64,000 nucleotides of DNA from SHLQ01 sp047638715 (GTDB taxonomy: Bacteria; Actinomycetota; Acidimicrobiia; Acidimicrobiales; SHLQ01): assembly GCA_047638715.1 (NCBI GenBank), contig JBLIMK010000003.1:18188-82187 (forward strand), read 5' to 3'. Below are positions 1 through 9,601 of this stretch, piece by piece. Numbering within the stretch: the first letter of the stretch is position 1; each line of letters starts with the position of its first letter. Under the pieces are notes generated by a model that was not told the DNA's origin, did not search any database, and worked only from the letters and a program-made list of their open reading frames with translations. A program made the translations under genes and the position numbers.

Positions 1-459
1 TTCAGCGGCCAAAGGTGTCACGCCATTACCCGGGCGCAAATAGTTCGCCTTCAGGCCGTCGAGCCCGAGCCACATATCGTGATTGAAGTAGTAGGGCAGC
101 GGCAAGATGACATCATCGCCGGGCTCACACAGCGCCGATACCACCATCGAGAACGCCTGATTGCAGCCAGACGTAATACAGATGTCGTCGACGTCGAGAT
201 CGCCGCCATAGTCGCCAAGCAGGTCATCGAGCAGCGCCTCACGAAGGTGCTTCAAGCCCCGAATCGGGCCGTATCGGCTCCCCTCCGGGTGAGATGCGAT
301 CTCGGCCATCCGCCTCGAGACTTGTGGCGCTGGGGGAAACCCTGGTGCACCTTGAGAAAGGTCGAGCAGCGGCCGATCTGCTGGTACCTGCTCGAGAAGG
401 TGCGCCAAGGCTCCAATGGGACTATCGGGCTGATCGAGCGTTCGCCTATTCAGCCTCAT
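1..459 (-). CDS. PLP-dependent aminotransferase class I/II (C-terminus outside window)
   Basis: The reverse strand encodes the first 153 residues of a fold-type I aminotransferase; the rest lies beyond position 1. The reading shows LSQGAPGFPPAP near residue 40, then the substrate-loop motif RYGPIRG, then ITSGCNQAFS and PLPYYFNHDMWL, the classic N-terminal half of aspartate/alanine-type aminotransferases that move an amino group between an amino acid and a 2-oxo acid using PLP. The catalytic lysine would fall outside the window. The start ATG (459-457) overlaps the stop of the upstream FAD oxidase as ATGA, so the two are translationally coupled. Substrate cannot be told. Confidence 0.85.
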   Translation of the reverse strand, partial: MRLNRRTLDQPDSPIGALAHLLEQVPADRPLLDLSQGAPGFPPAPQVSRRMAEIASHPEGSRYGPIRGLKHLREALLDDLLGDYGGDLDVDDICITSGCNQAFSMVVSALCEPGDDVILPLPYYFNHDMWLGLDGLKANYLRPGNGVTPLAAE

Positions 460-1895
460 TCCGACTCATCTTCTTTCGCCGGTATGACCTTGCCGGGGTT
501 CATGATCCCGGTCGGGTCGAAGGCTGCCTTCACCGCGCGGACCAGGTCGAGTTCGAGGTCGGATTTCTGGCGACCAACGCGATCGCGCATTGTCTGGCCG
601 ACGCCATGTTCGGCAGAGATCGTGCCGCCGAAGCTCCAGGTAAGTTCGTCGATCGCTGCTTCGAGCTCGGGGCCCGATGTTTCGTATGCCTTCAGATCTG
701 CGCCAGATCCGGGGTAGATGCTGAAGTGCAGATTGCCGTCACCGACGTGTCCGAAGCCAAAGGTTTTTGTCCCCGGCACGACCGCATCAACGGCAGGCCC
801 TGCAGCATCGAAGAACTCGACAACTCGATCGACGGGAATCGCGATATCGAACTTGTGACGGCTCCCCCACTCGTCGAACGTGTTGTGTGGCGGAACCTCG
901 TCGCGTATGAACCACAGGTTCGCTTCCTGTTCGGCTGTCGAAGCAACTACCGCATCGGTTATCAAGCCGGATTCGGCCGCCGATGACAGCACCGCCGTCA
1001 GGGTGTTGTCGACGTCGTCGCCGCCGGAGAACCGTAGGAGCACGTACCATTCCGCTGGCTCCGCGAAGGGATGTTGTGCTTGCGGCGCAATATTGCGAAC
1101 TCGTCGAATGCCTTCCTCGGGCAGAAGCTCGAATGCACTGACGAGGCCATTGCCCGTCGCTCGGGCGTGATGGAAGAACGGCATGAGTGCATCGAGATCT
1201 CGAAGGGCCGCAAAGGCTGTCCGATGGACCGCTGGGAGCGGATGAAGAGCGAAGACCGCAGCAGTGACGACTCCTAGTGTTCCTTCGGTGCCGATGAACA
1301 GCTGTTTGAGATCAAGCCCGGTGGCATCTTTTCGTAGCGATTGCATTCCGTCCCAAATGCGACCGTCGGGCAGGACGACCTCGATTCCAAGAATCTGGCT
1401 GCGCATCGATCCCCAACGCAAGACGTTCAGTCCACCTGCGTTCGTGCTGATTCCCCCGCCGACCTGGGCTGTGCCTCGGGCTCCCCAATCGGGAGCGAAC
1501 AGCAACCGTTCGGATGCGCAGACCTCCTGCAACGCTTGGATCGTGGTGCCCGCCTGGGTTGTCACCGTTGCCCGCTCGGCATCGATGGAGACGATCCGGT
1601 TCATCCGACTGAGCGATAGTACGACGCTCGGTTTTCCCTCGGGATGCCCCTCAGCGAGTGGAACCGATCCACCGCACAAACCCGTGTTTCCACCCTGCGG
1701 GACGACGGCGATTCCCAAACGGTTGCAGAGCGCTACAACAGCGGAAACCTCAGCGGTCGACGCCGGACGTACAACCGCGAGCGCTGTGCCCGAGTACTTC
1801 GTGCTCCAGTCCGTGACATATGAATCGGTGTCGTCGCCGACCAGTAGCCCAACGTCGCCGACGATGGCTCGAAGATCTCCCACTACGTGCTCCAT
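456..1895 (-). CDS. FAD-binding 2-hydroxy-acid oxidase/dehydrogenase (GlcD/D-lactate dehydrogenase family)
   Basis: This is a 479-residue flavoprotein of the vanillyl-alcohol-oxidase (FAD_binding_4 plus GlcD C-terminal) family, which oxidises D-2-hydroxy acids such as D-lactate, glycolate or D-2-hydroxyglutarate. Visible motifs are the FAD loop PQGGNTGLCGG (residues 66-76), GTEGTLGVVTAAVF in the FAD domain, GFGHVGDGNLHFS in the substrate domain, and the C-terminal SAEHGVG followed by FDPTGIMNPGK. The ATG at 1895 is chosen because MEHVVGDL begins the conserved domain; an open frame runs further upstream but overlaps the SSB gene and looks non-coding. The start codon sits inside an 11-bp perfect inverted repeat. 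It couples to the downstream aminotransferase by ATGA. The exact substrate is unknown. Confidence 0.88.
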   Translation of the reverse strand: MEHVVGDLRAIVGDVGLLVGDDTDSYVTDWSTKYSGTALAVVRPASTAEVSAVVALCNRLGIAVVPQGGNTGLCGGSVPLAEGHPEGKPSVVLSLSRMNRIVSIDAERATVTTQAGTTIQALQEVCASERLLFAPDWGARGTAQVGGGISTNAGGLNVLRWGSMRSQILGIEVVLPDGRIWDGMQSLRKDATGLDLKQLFIGTEGTLGVVTAAVFALHPLPAVHRTAFAALRDLDALMPFFHHARATGNGLVSAFELLPEEGIRRVRNIAPQAQHPFAEPAEWYVLLRFSGGDDVDNTLTAVLSSAAESGLITDAVVASTAEQEANLWFIRDEVPPHNTFDEWGSRHKFDIAIPVDRVVEFFDAAGPAVDAVVPGTKTFGFGHVGDGNLHFSIYPGSGADLKAYETSGPELEAAIDELTWSFGGTISAEHGVGQTMRDRVGRQKSDLELDLVRAVKAAFDPTGIMNPGKVIPAKEDESE

Positions 1896-1913
1896 AGGGA
1901 GAACGTAGTGGGA
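1878..1913. promoter_or_regulatory. Perfect 11-bp inverted repeat spanning the FAD-oxidase start codon
   Basis: TCCCACTACGT (1878-1888) and ACGTAGTGGGA (1903-1913) are perfect reverse complements separated by 14 bases that contain the ATG (1895-1893) of the oxidase gene. In DNA this could be an operator; in mRNA it would place the start codon in the loop of a strong hairpin. Nothing in the sequence decides between the two. Confidence 0.5.
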
Positions 1914-1929
1914 TGAGCATCCGCGAGCC

Positions 1930-2265
1930 TTATGCGGCCAGGTCGTCTTGAGCCCGCTGCAGCAGCTTCGCAACCGCTGCCTTCTGGCTGGGCTTGGCCG
2001 CCGCCGAAGCAACCACCTCTGTGCGACTTGCCGTGGCGCCGCCGGCCCGGAAGAACCGACGCCGAATTTCGCCGAAGACGACCACCTCGTCACCCTCTTC
2101 GAATCGAAGCGCGAGGCGGGGCGGGTCGTCCCATTGCACCGGAACGGACCGTTTTCCGGCTTCGGTCTGGGTGGTCACTTCCCAATTCATCACGTTGGTT
2201 CCCGATGGCAATGTTCGCTCGACCGGCTCGCTCGACAACGTCCCTTGCAACACGACGATATTCAT
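1930..2265 (-). CDS. Small single-stranded DNA-binding (SSB-like) protein
   Basis: The 111-residue product begins MNIVVLQGTLSSEPVERTL, the first strands of the SSB OB-fold, and continues with a TEAGKRSVPVQWDDPP segment and EEGDEVVVFGEIRRRFFRAGG, typical of short actinobacterial SSB-family proteins. Members bind single-stranded DNA through the OB-fold. It lacks the acidic C-terminal tip (DDDIPF type) used by replicative SSB to recruit partners; the tail is instead alanine/lysine-rich, so this is probably an accessory SSB. The ATG at 2265 is chosen over the longer frame because homology begins there. It ends 34 bp before the FAD-oxidase start. Confidence 0.8.
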   Translation of the reverse strand: MNIVVLQGTLSSEPVERTLPSGTNVMNWEVTTQTEAGKRSVPVQWDDPPRLALRFEEGDEVVVFGEIRRRFFRAGGATASRTEVVASAAAKPSQKAAVAKLLQRAQDDLAA

Positions 2266-2360
2266 CGCGGTTTCCGTCTTTCTTTCTGTGATCGGCAAGG
2301 GGAAGTGCGATTTGCATCGACCATACCGACGACGTCTGACAGTGCCCGGAAACCCCAGCA

Positions 2361-3503
2361 CTAGGTCGATGAGTCTTCGTACAACGGTCCGTGATCGATG
2401 TTCGGGAGCACGTACTTTGCGAAGAGATCAGCCTCGGCGGTATGTGTGTAGCCGCTCAAGATGAAGGCTCCGACGCCCACCTCGCGGTAGGCGTGCAACT
2501 TTGCGAGCACTTGATCGGGGTCGCCGACGATCGCTGCACCGGCACCACTGCGGGCTCGGCCAACACCGGTCCATAGGTTCGCCTCAACGAAACCATCATC
2601 TTCGGCAGCACCGCGCAACTCGTTTTGTCGTGCGACTCCCGCCGATGCGGTGTCGAGCGACTTCTGACGGATCTTCTCGCCTTCGTCGACCTCGAGCTTG
2701 GAGAGCAAACGTTCGGCGGCGGTGCGAGCCTGCGCCTCGGTCTCACGCACGATGACGTGGGCCCGCAATCCGTATTTGAGTTCGCGATCGTAAGCCGCAG
2801 CTTGGGCAGCCATATCGACGATCGTCTCCGATACGCCCGAGACCGTGTCTGGCCACGTGAGAAAGACATCGGCATGTTCGGCCGCGGTGTCCTTGGCAGC
2901 CGGGCTGAAGCCGCCGAAATAGAACGGAGGACACTTGCCCGAAACCGTTCGTAGGCGAGGTGGATCGATGACGAGGTCGACGAAGTCGCCATGAAAGTCG
3001 ATCGATTCACCATTCAGGAGCGCCCGAAGTACGTGCATCCACTCGCGGGTCCGCTGATAGCGGGGTTCGGATTCGAGGGGAGCGCCTGGGATGTCGCTCG
3101 AGATGATGTTGATGGTCAGACGGCCTTGCGCCATTTGATCGATCGTGGCGAGCTGACGAGCCAGCTGCGGGAGCCACATCTCGCCCATGCGCACAGCGAG
3201 CAGGAGCCGGATTTGTTCGGTATGGGTCGCGATGGCAGCCGCGAACGACGTCGAGTCCATCCCGAGTTGATAACCCGACGGCAACAGCACGTTGTCGTAG
3301 CCGAGGCGGTCGGCCGTCTGCACGATGTTGGAACAGTGCGGCCACGAGGTCTGAAGGCGCTCATCGGGAACTCCGAGAAACTCATAGTCGTCGTCGCACA
3401 ATGCGCCGAACCAGGAGATCTCTACCATTTCCTCGGCACTTCCGGCCGAAATCCCCGACGGGCTTGAGGACTGCTCAGCGCTGCTCCGCTCCGCAGCACT
3501 CAT
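2361..3503 (-). CDS. LLM-class flavin-dependent monooxygenase (SsuD-like)
   Basis: A 380-residue luciferase-like (TIM-barrel) oxidoreductase resembling FMNH2-dependent alkanesulfonate monooxygenase. After about 25 low-complexity residues, MVEISWFGALCDDDYEFLG starts the barrel; further matches are RLGYDNVLLPSGYQLG, LLLAVRMGEMWLPQLARQLATIDQ, RLTINIISSDIPGAP and CPPFYFGGFSPAAKDTAAEHADVFLTW. SsuD enzymes release sulfite from alkanesulfonates with reduced flavin, but no SsuE reductase or sulfonate transporter is nearby, so the substrate is open. The start at 3503 overlaps the stop of the aldo/keto reductase gene by ATGA; the internal Met at residue 26 is an alternative. Confidence 0.85.
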   Translation of the reverse strand: MSAAERSSAEQSSSPSGISAGSAEEMVEISWFGALCDDDYEFLGVPDERLQTSWPHCSNIVQTADRLGYDNVLLPSGYQLGMDSTSFAAAIATHTEQIRLLLAVRMGEMWLPQLARQLATIDQMAQGRLTINIISSDIPGAPLESEPRYQRTREWMHVLRALLNGESIDFHGDFVDLVIDPPRLRTVSGKCPPFYFGGFSPAAKDTAAEHADVFLTWPDTVSGVSETIVDMAAQAAAYDRELKYGLRAHVIVRETEAQARTAAERLLSKLEVDEGEKIRQKSLDTASAGVARQNELRGAAEDDGFVEANLWTGVGRARSGAGAAIVGDPDQVLAKLHAYREVGVGAFILSGYTHTAEADLFAKYVLPNIDHGPLYEDSST

Positions 3504-4408
3504 GGCAACGGTTGTCCTTCGCTCGCGGCGACAATGTCGTATACATCGTTGCGATCGAGGTGCACGTCAAATGCGCCGGACGCAGCGGACAGCCGGGCGC
3601 CGGTTTGGGTACCGAGGAGCGCGACTGGATTCGACGGATGCGCCAGGACGAACGCTGTAGCGATCGCGGCTCGATCTACAACCTCACGTTCGGCCAGCCG
3701 GTCGATGACCTCGAGGAGTTCGGTGCGGATTCCTTCGCCGCTGAATAGTCGACCGCCCGCGAGAGGGCTCCAAGCCAGCGGAACCACGCCGTCACGCATT
3801 GATCGGTCGAACGTTCCGTCGCGCAAAGGCTGCAACTGCGCTACCGAAAACTCGGGCTGGGTCGACACGATCGGGGCTGAAAGGTGCGCCGCCAATGCGT
3901 CGTATTGATCAACGGTGAAGTTGGATACTCCGACCATCGCGATCTTGCCCTCGGCAATCAGCGCATCGAGGGTCTCGGCCACCACGGCTGGGTGCGTGAA
4001 CATGTCGGGCCTGTGGATTTGGTACAGGTCGATGCACTCGACTTGCAGCCGCCTCAACGAAGCGTCGACCGCGCTGCGTAAATACTCCGGACTCGAGTCG
4101 TACGGCAGCGGTGGCATAATGCCACCCTTCGTCGCGAGCACCATTCGGTCTCGAAGCTGCGGTGCTGCACCGAGAACCTCTCCCAGACGCGCCTCGTTCT
4201 GCCCAAAGCCGGTTCCGCCATGATCCAGGCCGTAGACGTCAGCGGTGTCGATCAGGTTCATCCCCGCGTCGAGCGCCGTTTCGATGAGCTCATGGTTCGT
4301 AGCCACGCTGTCTGATGTGAGGCGCCATGTTCCGTAACCGAGGGCGCCGATCAGAGGGCCGTCGGGTCCGAGCTGACGAGGGCTCGCGGTGACAAGATTC
4401 GAGGACAT
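3500..4408 (-). CDS. Aldo/keto reductase
   Basis: This NAD(P)H-dependent aldo/keto reductase TIM barrel reduces aldehydes or ketones, or oxidises the alcohols. It shows LIGALGYGTWRL, the catalytic-tetrad Asp/Tyr region NLIDTADVYG, the Lys region MVLATKGGI, the His region CIDLYQIHRPD, then VGVSNFTVDQYDAL and LAWSPLAGGRLF. The ATG at 4408 is used; an in-frame ATG at 4423 would add five residues and neither has a clear ribosome-binding site. It is divergent from the Gfo/Idh/MocA dehydrogenase at 4496, with a LacI-type operator between them, so both probably belong to a sugar-derivative pathway. It couples to the SsuD-like gene by an ATGA overlap. Confidence 0.87.
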   Translation of the reverse strand: MSSNLVTASPRQLGPDGPLIGALGYGTWRLTSDSVATNHELIETALDAGMNLIDTADVYGLDHGGTGFGQNEARLGEVLGAAPQLRDRMVLATKGGIMPPLPYDSSPEYLRSAVDASLRRLQVECIDLYQIHRPDMFTHPAVVAETLDALIAEGKIAMVGVSNFTVDQYDALAAHLSAPIVSTQPEFSVAQLQPLRDGTFDRSMRDGVVPLAWSPLAGGRLFSGEGIRTELLEVIDRLAEREVVDRAAIATAFVLAHPSNPVALLGTQTGARLSAASGAFDVHLDRNDVYDIVAASEGQPLP

Positions 4409-4440
4409 TAGGCCAGCGTACATCAGCTATACAGTATCGA

Positions 4441-4454
4441 TGCAAGCGTTTACA
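4441..4454. promoter_or_regulatory. LacI-family operator between aldo/keto reductase and Gfo/Idh dehydrogenase
   Basis: TGCAAGCGTTTACA fits the LacI/CcpA-type pattern TGNAANCGNTNNCA with a central CG. It differs by one base from TGCAAACGTTTACA at 13674-13687 and by one from the reverse complement of 14895-14908, so the LacI repressor encoded at 13775-14845 is the likely ligand. It lies in the 87-bp divergent promoter region. Confidence 0.7.
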
Positions 4455-4495
4455 TTCGCAGGAAAATCAACAAAGTTATCGGATAAGATCCATAC

Positions 4496-5671
4496 ATGAA
4501 CAACAAGCACATCCGGTACGGCGTCATCGGTACCGGCATGATGGGCGTCGAGCACATCCAGAATATTCTCGCCCTCGAAAACACGAGCGTCGGCGCCATT
4601 GCCGATACCGACGAGCACTCTCGTGCCGCTGGGGTCCACGCAGCTGGTGCCGACTGTGCTGAATACGTCGACTACCTCGATCTTCTCGCCGATGACTCGA
4701 TCGACGCTGTGGTGGTCGTGACCCCGAACTACACCCACATCGACGTGATGCGAGCCGTGATCGCGTCGGGCAAACACGTGTTGTGCGAGAAACCGCTCTG
4801 CACCACGACCGCCGACTGCCAGACGCTAATCGAGCTGGCGGAAGGATACGAGGGCATCATCTGGGTTGGCCTCGAGTACCGCTACATGCCAGCCGTCAAC
4901 GCGCTGATCGACGAAGTGCACAACGGTGTGGCCGGCGACGTAAAGATGGTGGCCATTCGCGAGCACCGACACCCATTTCTTGAAAAGATCGGCGCCTGGA
5001 ACCGTTTCAGTCGCAACACCGGCGGAACCCTGATCGAAAAGACCTGCCACTACTTTGATCTGATGAACTTGCTCATCGGCACCCGACCAGTGCAGGTGTT
5101 CGCGTCGGGAGCCCAAGACCTCAACCACCTAGACGAGATCTACGACGGTGAGCGCTCCGATATTCTCGACAACGCGTTCGTGATCATCGACTACGAGTGC
5201 GGCGCTCGTGCGATGCTCGACCTGTGCATGTTCGCGGAGGCCAGCACGGACCAAGAAGAGCTCGTGGTCACCGGCACGAAGGGCAAGGTCGATGCCCGCA
5301 TGCCCTCGTCGGTCCTGCACATCGGCGTGCACCATATGGACGGCCAAGAGGCTCGCGCCAATATGAACAACGTCGAGACTCGACACATCACGAACGACGA
5401 GATCCGCCACGTCGGGATGCACCACGGTTCGAGTTATCTCGAGCACGTCGATTTCGGCGACGCCGTTCGAGCAAACGCCAGCATTCGTTCGGCGGAATCC
5501 CCGGCGGCCGCTGACCAAGCCCGCTTGGAGGTCCAGCCCACTCTCGACAAGATCGTGACCCTCGACGACGGGCTGTGGTCGATCGCTATCGGTGAAGCCG
5601 CACACCGCTCAATCGCCGAAAACCGGCCCGTCACCCTCGCCGAAATCCTCGCGACCACAAATCCTGAGTAA
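4496..5671 (+). CDS. Gfo/Idh/MocA-family NAD(P)-dependent dehydrogenase
   Basis: A 391-residue oxidoreductase with an N-terminal Rossmann domain (YGVIGTGMMGVEHIQN, residues 8-23; VVVVTPNYTHIDVM; the EKP motif in HVLCEKPLCTT near residue 97) and the C-terminal alpha/beta substrate domain (NTGGTLIEKTCHYFDLMNLL, carrying the K...H catalytic dyad region). The family oxidises or isomerises sugars and polyols such as inositol and glucose derivatives. A LacI-type operator lies 42 bp upstream, linking it to the sugar ABC importer 4-9 kb away. It is divergent from an aldo/keto reductase and converges on a dehydratase gene. Exact sugar unknown. Confidence 0.9.
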   Translation: MNNKHIRYGVIGTGMMGVEHIQNILALENTSVGAIADTDEHSRAAGVHAAGADCAEYVDYLDLLADDSIDAVVVVTPNYTHIDVMRAVIASGKHVLCEKPLCTTTADCQTLIELAEGYEGIIWVGLEYRYMPAVNALIDEVHNGVAGDVKMVAIREHRHPFLEKIGAWNRFSRNTGGTLIEKTCHYFDLMNLLIGTRPVQVFASGAQDLNHLDEIYDGERSDILDNAFVIIDYECGARAMLDLCMFAEASTDQEELVVTGTKGKVDARMPSSVLHIGVHHMDGQEARANMNNVETRHITNDEIRHVGMHHGSSYLEHVDFGDAVRANASIRSAESPAAADQARLEVQPTLDKIVTLDDGLWSIAIGEAAHRSIAENRPVTLAEILATTNPE

Positions 5672-5684
5672 CCCAGGGTCAGAC

Positions 5685-6545
5685 CTAGCGAGCGGTGTTT
5701 GCGCCACAGAGAAGTATCCCGACGCGTTCGCTGGCGGCGGGGAGATATTTGCCCGAGCGAAGTGCCGCGATGGTCGTCGCGGCGGAAGGCTCGACGATGA
5801 TGCGGAACTCATTCCAAAGATGATCCTGCGCCTCCGCGAGCTCGTCGTCTGTAACGGTGACGCTCGGTGCCGAAACGGCGGACAGAGCCTGCCATGGAAG
5901 TTCACCGATCCGGGTCGCACCGAGCGCGTCGGCCGCCAGGCCACTTACGGCCACGTCGACCGGTTCTCCAGCGGCGACCGCCGCGGCATAGGCGTTCGTC
6001 GTTTCCGTCTCGCAAACGACGACCTTGATGGAAGCGTCGACAGCGCAAGCAATGCCACCGGCGAGCCCACCGCCACCGCAGGCGACGAGCATCGTGTCGA
6101 GAGCATCGACCTGGTCAACAAATTCGGCGCCGGTCGTGCCCGCCCCCGCCATCACCACGGGATGGTTGTACGCATGAATCGATGTCGCGCGGCTTTGTTC
6201 CTGAAACACCATGCTCGCTTCGAGCGATTCGGCATACACCGCGCCGACCTGATGTACATCAGCCCCATACGAGCGAAGCCGATCGACCTTTGCGGGCGAG
6301 GAGATCGTGGGTACAAAAATCGTGGCCCGATGCCCGGCGCGACCCGCGGCCCAAGCGACGGCAGCACCGTGATTGCCACCTGACGCGGCAACGACACCAG
6401 CATCGCTGATCGGCATTGACGCGATGTAGTTGGACGCGCCTCGGGCCTTGAACGTACCGCTGTATTGGAGCAGCTCAAGCTTCAAGAAAAACCGGTCTAC
6501 CTCCGACTCGGCCGTACCGAGAACCGATGCGTCAGACACCGCCAT
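5685..6545 (-). CDS. PLP-dependent threonine/serine dehydratase, probably 5'-truncated
   Basis: A fold-type II PLP enzyme of the threonine dehydratase/serine racemase family, which eliminates water and ammonia from Thr or Ser. The PLP lysine is in YSGTFKARGASNY; ASGGNHGAAVAWAAG is the phosphate/substrate loop and VACGGGGLAGGI the glycine-rich PLP-phosphate loop. The frame remains open upstream of the ATG at 6545 and encodes family-like sequence (IPSREQVRGAQVRLVSLIRQ) back to a TGA near 6648 that belongs to a relic ABC-permease tail, yet no ATG, GTG or TTG exists there. Either initiation is non-canonical or fusion to the permease relic removed the original start and the first 30 or so residues. 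Function of the shortened product is uncertain. Confidence 0.75.
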   Translation of the reverse strand: MAVSDASVLGTAESEVDRFFLKLELLQYSGTFKARGASNYIASMPISDAGVVAASGGNHGAAVAWAAGRAGHRATIFVPTISSPAKVDRLRSYGADVHQVGAVYAESLEASMVFQEQSRATSIHAYNHPVVMAGAGTTGAEFVDQVDALDTMLVACGGGGLAGGIACAVDASIKVVVCETETTNAYAAAVAAGEPVDVAVSGLAADALGATRIGELPWQALSAVSAPSVTVTDDELAEAQDHLWNEFRIIVEPSAATTIAALRSGKYLPAASERVGILLCGANTAR

Positions 6546-6743
6546 AGTTGGCGTCTGACGAATGAGGGAGACGAGCCGAACCTGTGCCCCGCGAACTTGT
6601 TCGCGAGAGGGAATACCGCCCGAGGGAATATCAAATGAAGTGATGATTCAGCCTTTCACCGATCGAGCAAGCAAGCCTCGCACAAAGAAACGCTGCAAGC
6701 TGAAGAACGCGATCAGCAACAAGAATGGTTGGACGAACGCTCC
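6507..6743. repeat. Copy A of a duplicated permease-end/dehydratase-start junction
   Basis: Two blocks match the region 8616-8767. Block 1 (6507-6536) matches 8616-8645 in about 27 of 30 bases; block 2 (6636-6743) matches 8660-8767 over 108 bases with about nine differences. Between the blocks copy A has some 85 bp more than copy B. On the minus strand block 2 encodes a permease C-terminus ending FVRGLLARSVKG and stop, preceded by a nonsense codon, so it is a pseudogene fragment of a paralogous permease. Block 1 lies inside the dehydratase reading frame. The direct repeats enclose the sigma/poly-Asp cassette. Confidence 0.75.
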
Positions 6744-6838
6744 TATCTAGCTCACCTCGTCGGAGACCCAGAGGACGAGACCACCGACCCCACGGCGCGA
6801 TGTTCGAACTGGTCTACGTCTGGCTATTTGAGATGGCC

Positions 6839-7965
<1,127 letters not shown>

Positions 7966-7969
<4 letters not shown>

Positions 7970-8517
7970 TCGGAGACCTCTCGATCAAGAATTTCTCGTT
8001 GTAGGCGTCGCAATGCTCTCGCTTGTAGCCGTTTTACGGCAGTCACGGGCTTGCCGATGATCTTGGCAACTTCGGCCAGAGGAAGGTCCGCGACGATTCG
8101 AAGCGCGATCACATCTCGCTGATCGGACGTGAGTATCGACATCAATTCGCTGACCCGGGCGTCACCCAACTGCGCCATCGCGACGTGTTCGGCACTTGGT
8201 GTTTTGATGTCGACGACGACCGCGCTGGGCGCGAGACGTTGTCGCTGGTCGCGTCTATGCGAGTCGATCAACCGGTGGCGGGCAATCGTGAACACCCAAC
8301 TTCGAAAGCCGGAGTAGTCGCCGGAGAATGTCGCGATGTTCCGAAAGACATCGACAAAGACTTCGTTCGTGATGCCTTCAGGATCGGTCGCGCCACGGGA
8401 TTGTCCGAATGCAGTGACCGGCCCGCCGAGGGTGTTGTAGAGCGCGTCAAACCCTGCTGGTTCTCCACGACGCGCCGAGGCCAGCGACTCGTCGAACCAC
8501 ACATCGGTGTTCGTCAC
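7966..8517 (-). CDS. ECF-type RNA polymerase sigma factor
   Basis: A 183-residue sigma-70 family extracytoplasmic-function factor. Region 2 covers FDALYNTLGGPVTAFGQS to GFRSWVFTIARHRLIDSHRR (residues about 20-85) and contains the -10 recognition helix; region 4 covers LTSDQRDVIALRIVADLPLAEVAKIIGKPVTAVKRLQARALRRL (about 130-175). The GTG at 8517 is preferred because AGGAG (8525-8529) sits seven bases upstream; the longer frame to 8538 would place it inside the coding region. The stop overlaps the start of the poly-Asp gene (ATGA). It presumably directs polymerase to its own promoter and an unknown envelope-related regulon, held in check by the downstream membrane protein. Confidence 0.9.
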
Positions 8518-8615
8518 CGCAAGTCTCCTGAGTACCATTTACGTACGCAACCGGTGGAGCGGGTCCAATGGAGACCCCTGGCGCCAGAATTTCTTTCTGA
8601 GACAATATTGCCACG

Positions 8616-8767
8616 CTCGGTCGTACCGAGAACCGATGTATCAGAGGGGTGACTTCATGTGAAGTGATGATTCAGCCTTTCACCGATCCAGCAAGCAAGC
8701 CTCGTACAAAGAAGCGCTGCAAGCTGAAGAACACGATCAGCGGGAAGAACGCTTGGACGAACGCTCC
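8616..8767. repeat. Copy B of the duplicated permease-end/dehydratase-start junction
   Basis: This copy contains the true 3' end of the permease gene (8672 onward) and a short relic of the dehydratase 5' region (8616-8645; on the minus strand it reads roughly SDTSVLGTTE against SDASVLGTAE in the intact gene). Compared with copy A it lacks about 85 bp between the blocks. It shows that an ancestor had the order permease then dehydratase before the sigma cassette came to lie between them. Confidence 0.7.
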
Positions 8768-9601
8768 AGCAGGGAGCAGGTGCTCGTTTCGACCGAAGTC
8801 GCCAGCGAGGTTGGCCACGAGCACGGTCGTTGGAAGGTCGACTGGGTTACCACCGCTCAGCATGGTGACGGCGATGAGGAAATCGTTCCACGTCCACAAG
8901 AACTGAAAGATTGCGAAAGCCGCAAGCGCCGGAATCGACAGCGGCAGAATCAGCCGCCAAAAGATTGTGAAGTGACTCGCTCCGTCGATGCGCGCAGACT
9001 CAATGATCTCTTTGGGCAACTCGGAAATGTAGTTGTGCAACAAGAATATGGAGAACGGCATGGCGAAGCCCGTATGGGTGAGCCACACCGCAATACCCCC
9101 TCGCGTATTCAGGTCGAGATCGGGTACCAGCGTGATCGCTTTCTCGGTGAACGGCAAGGTGAAGTGTGCGCCGCCGACATACGTCTGTAACAGCGGGATA
9201 AGCGCCACTTGCAACGGGATCGCCAGCAATGAAATCGTTCCGATGAACATCCATTCGCGGCCCTTGAAGTCGATCCATGCAAATCCATAGGCCGCAAACG
9301 CAGCGAAGGCGATCGGGATGACCGTCGCCGGGATCGCGATCGCAAACGAGCTCACGATCGATTGCGAAAGGTCGTTAGCACCACCACCAGCCAGGACCTC
9401 GTCGTAGTTCTCGAGGGTGAGATCCCCGAAGTTCGCAGGAACGGTCCAAAAGCCGGCCGTTAGCTGGTCGCTCTTCGACCGAAAGGAGTTGACGAACAAG
9501 CTGAGACTCGGGATCGTCCACATGACGACGAGGCTCCACAGAGCCCACATCGGGACGTTGCTCAGCCGAGCGTAAATTCGTGCACCGAGTGAATCGTTCA
9601 T
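8672..9601 (-). CDS. Carbohydrate ABC transporter permease (MalG-type)
   Basis: A 309-residue inner-membrane permease with six predicted hydrophobic segments. The cytoplasmic EAA loop reads EIIESARIDGASHFTIFWR followed by LPLSIPALAAFAIFQFLWTWNDF, the contact point for the ATPase in CUT1 sugar importers. It overlaps the upstream MalF-type gene by 4 bp (start 9601, upstream stop 9598). No ATPase gene is present, so the importer probably uses a shared MsiK-type ATPase encoded elsewhere, as is common in actinobacteria. The 3' end is part of the duplicated junction described at 8616-8767. Confidence 0.9.
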   Translation of the reverse strand: MNDSLGARIYARLSNVPMWALWSLVVMWTIPSLSLFVNSFRSKSDQLTAGFWTVPANFGDLTLENYDEVLAGGGANDLSQSIVSSFAIAIPATVIPIAFAAFAAYGFAWIDFKGREWMFIGTISLLAIPLQVALIPLLQTYVGGAHFTLPFTEKAITLVPDLDLNTRGGIAVWLTHTGFAMPFSIFLLHNYISELPKEIIESARIDGASHFTIFWRLILPLSIPALAAFAIFQFLWTWNDFLIAVTMLSGGNPVDLPTTVLVANLAGDFGRNEHLLPAGAFVQAFFPLIVFFSLQRFFVRGLLAGSVKG

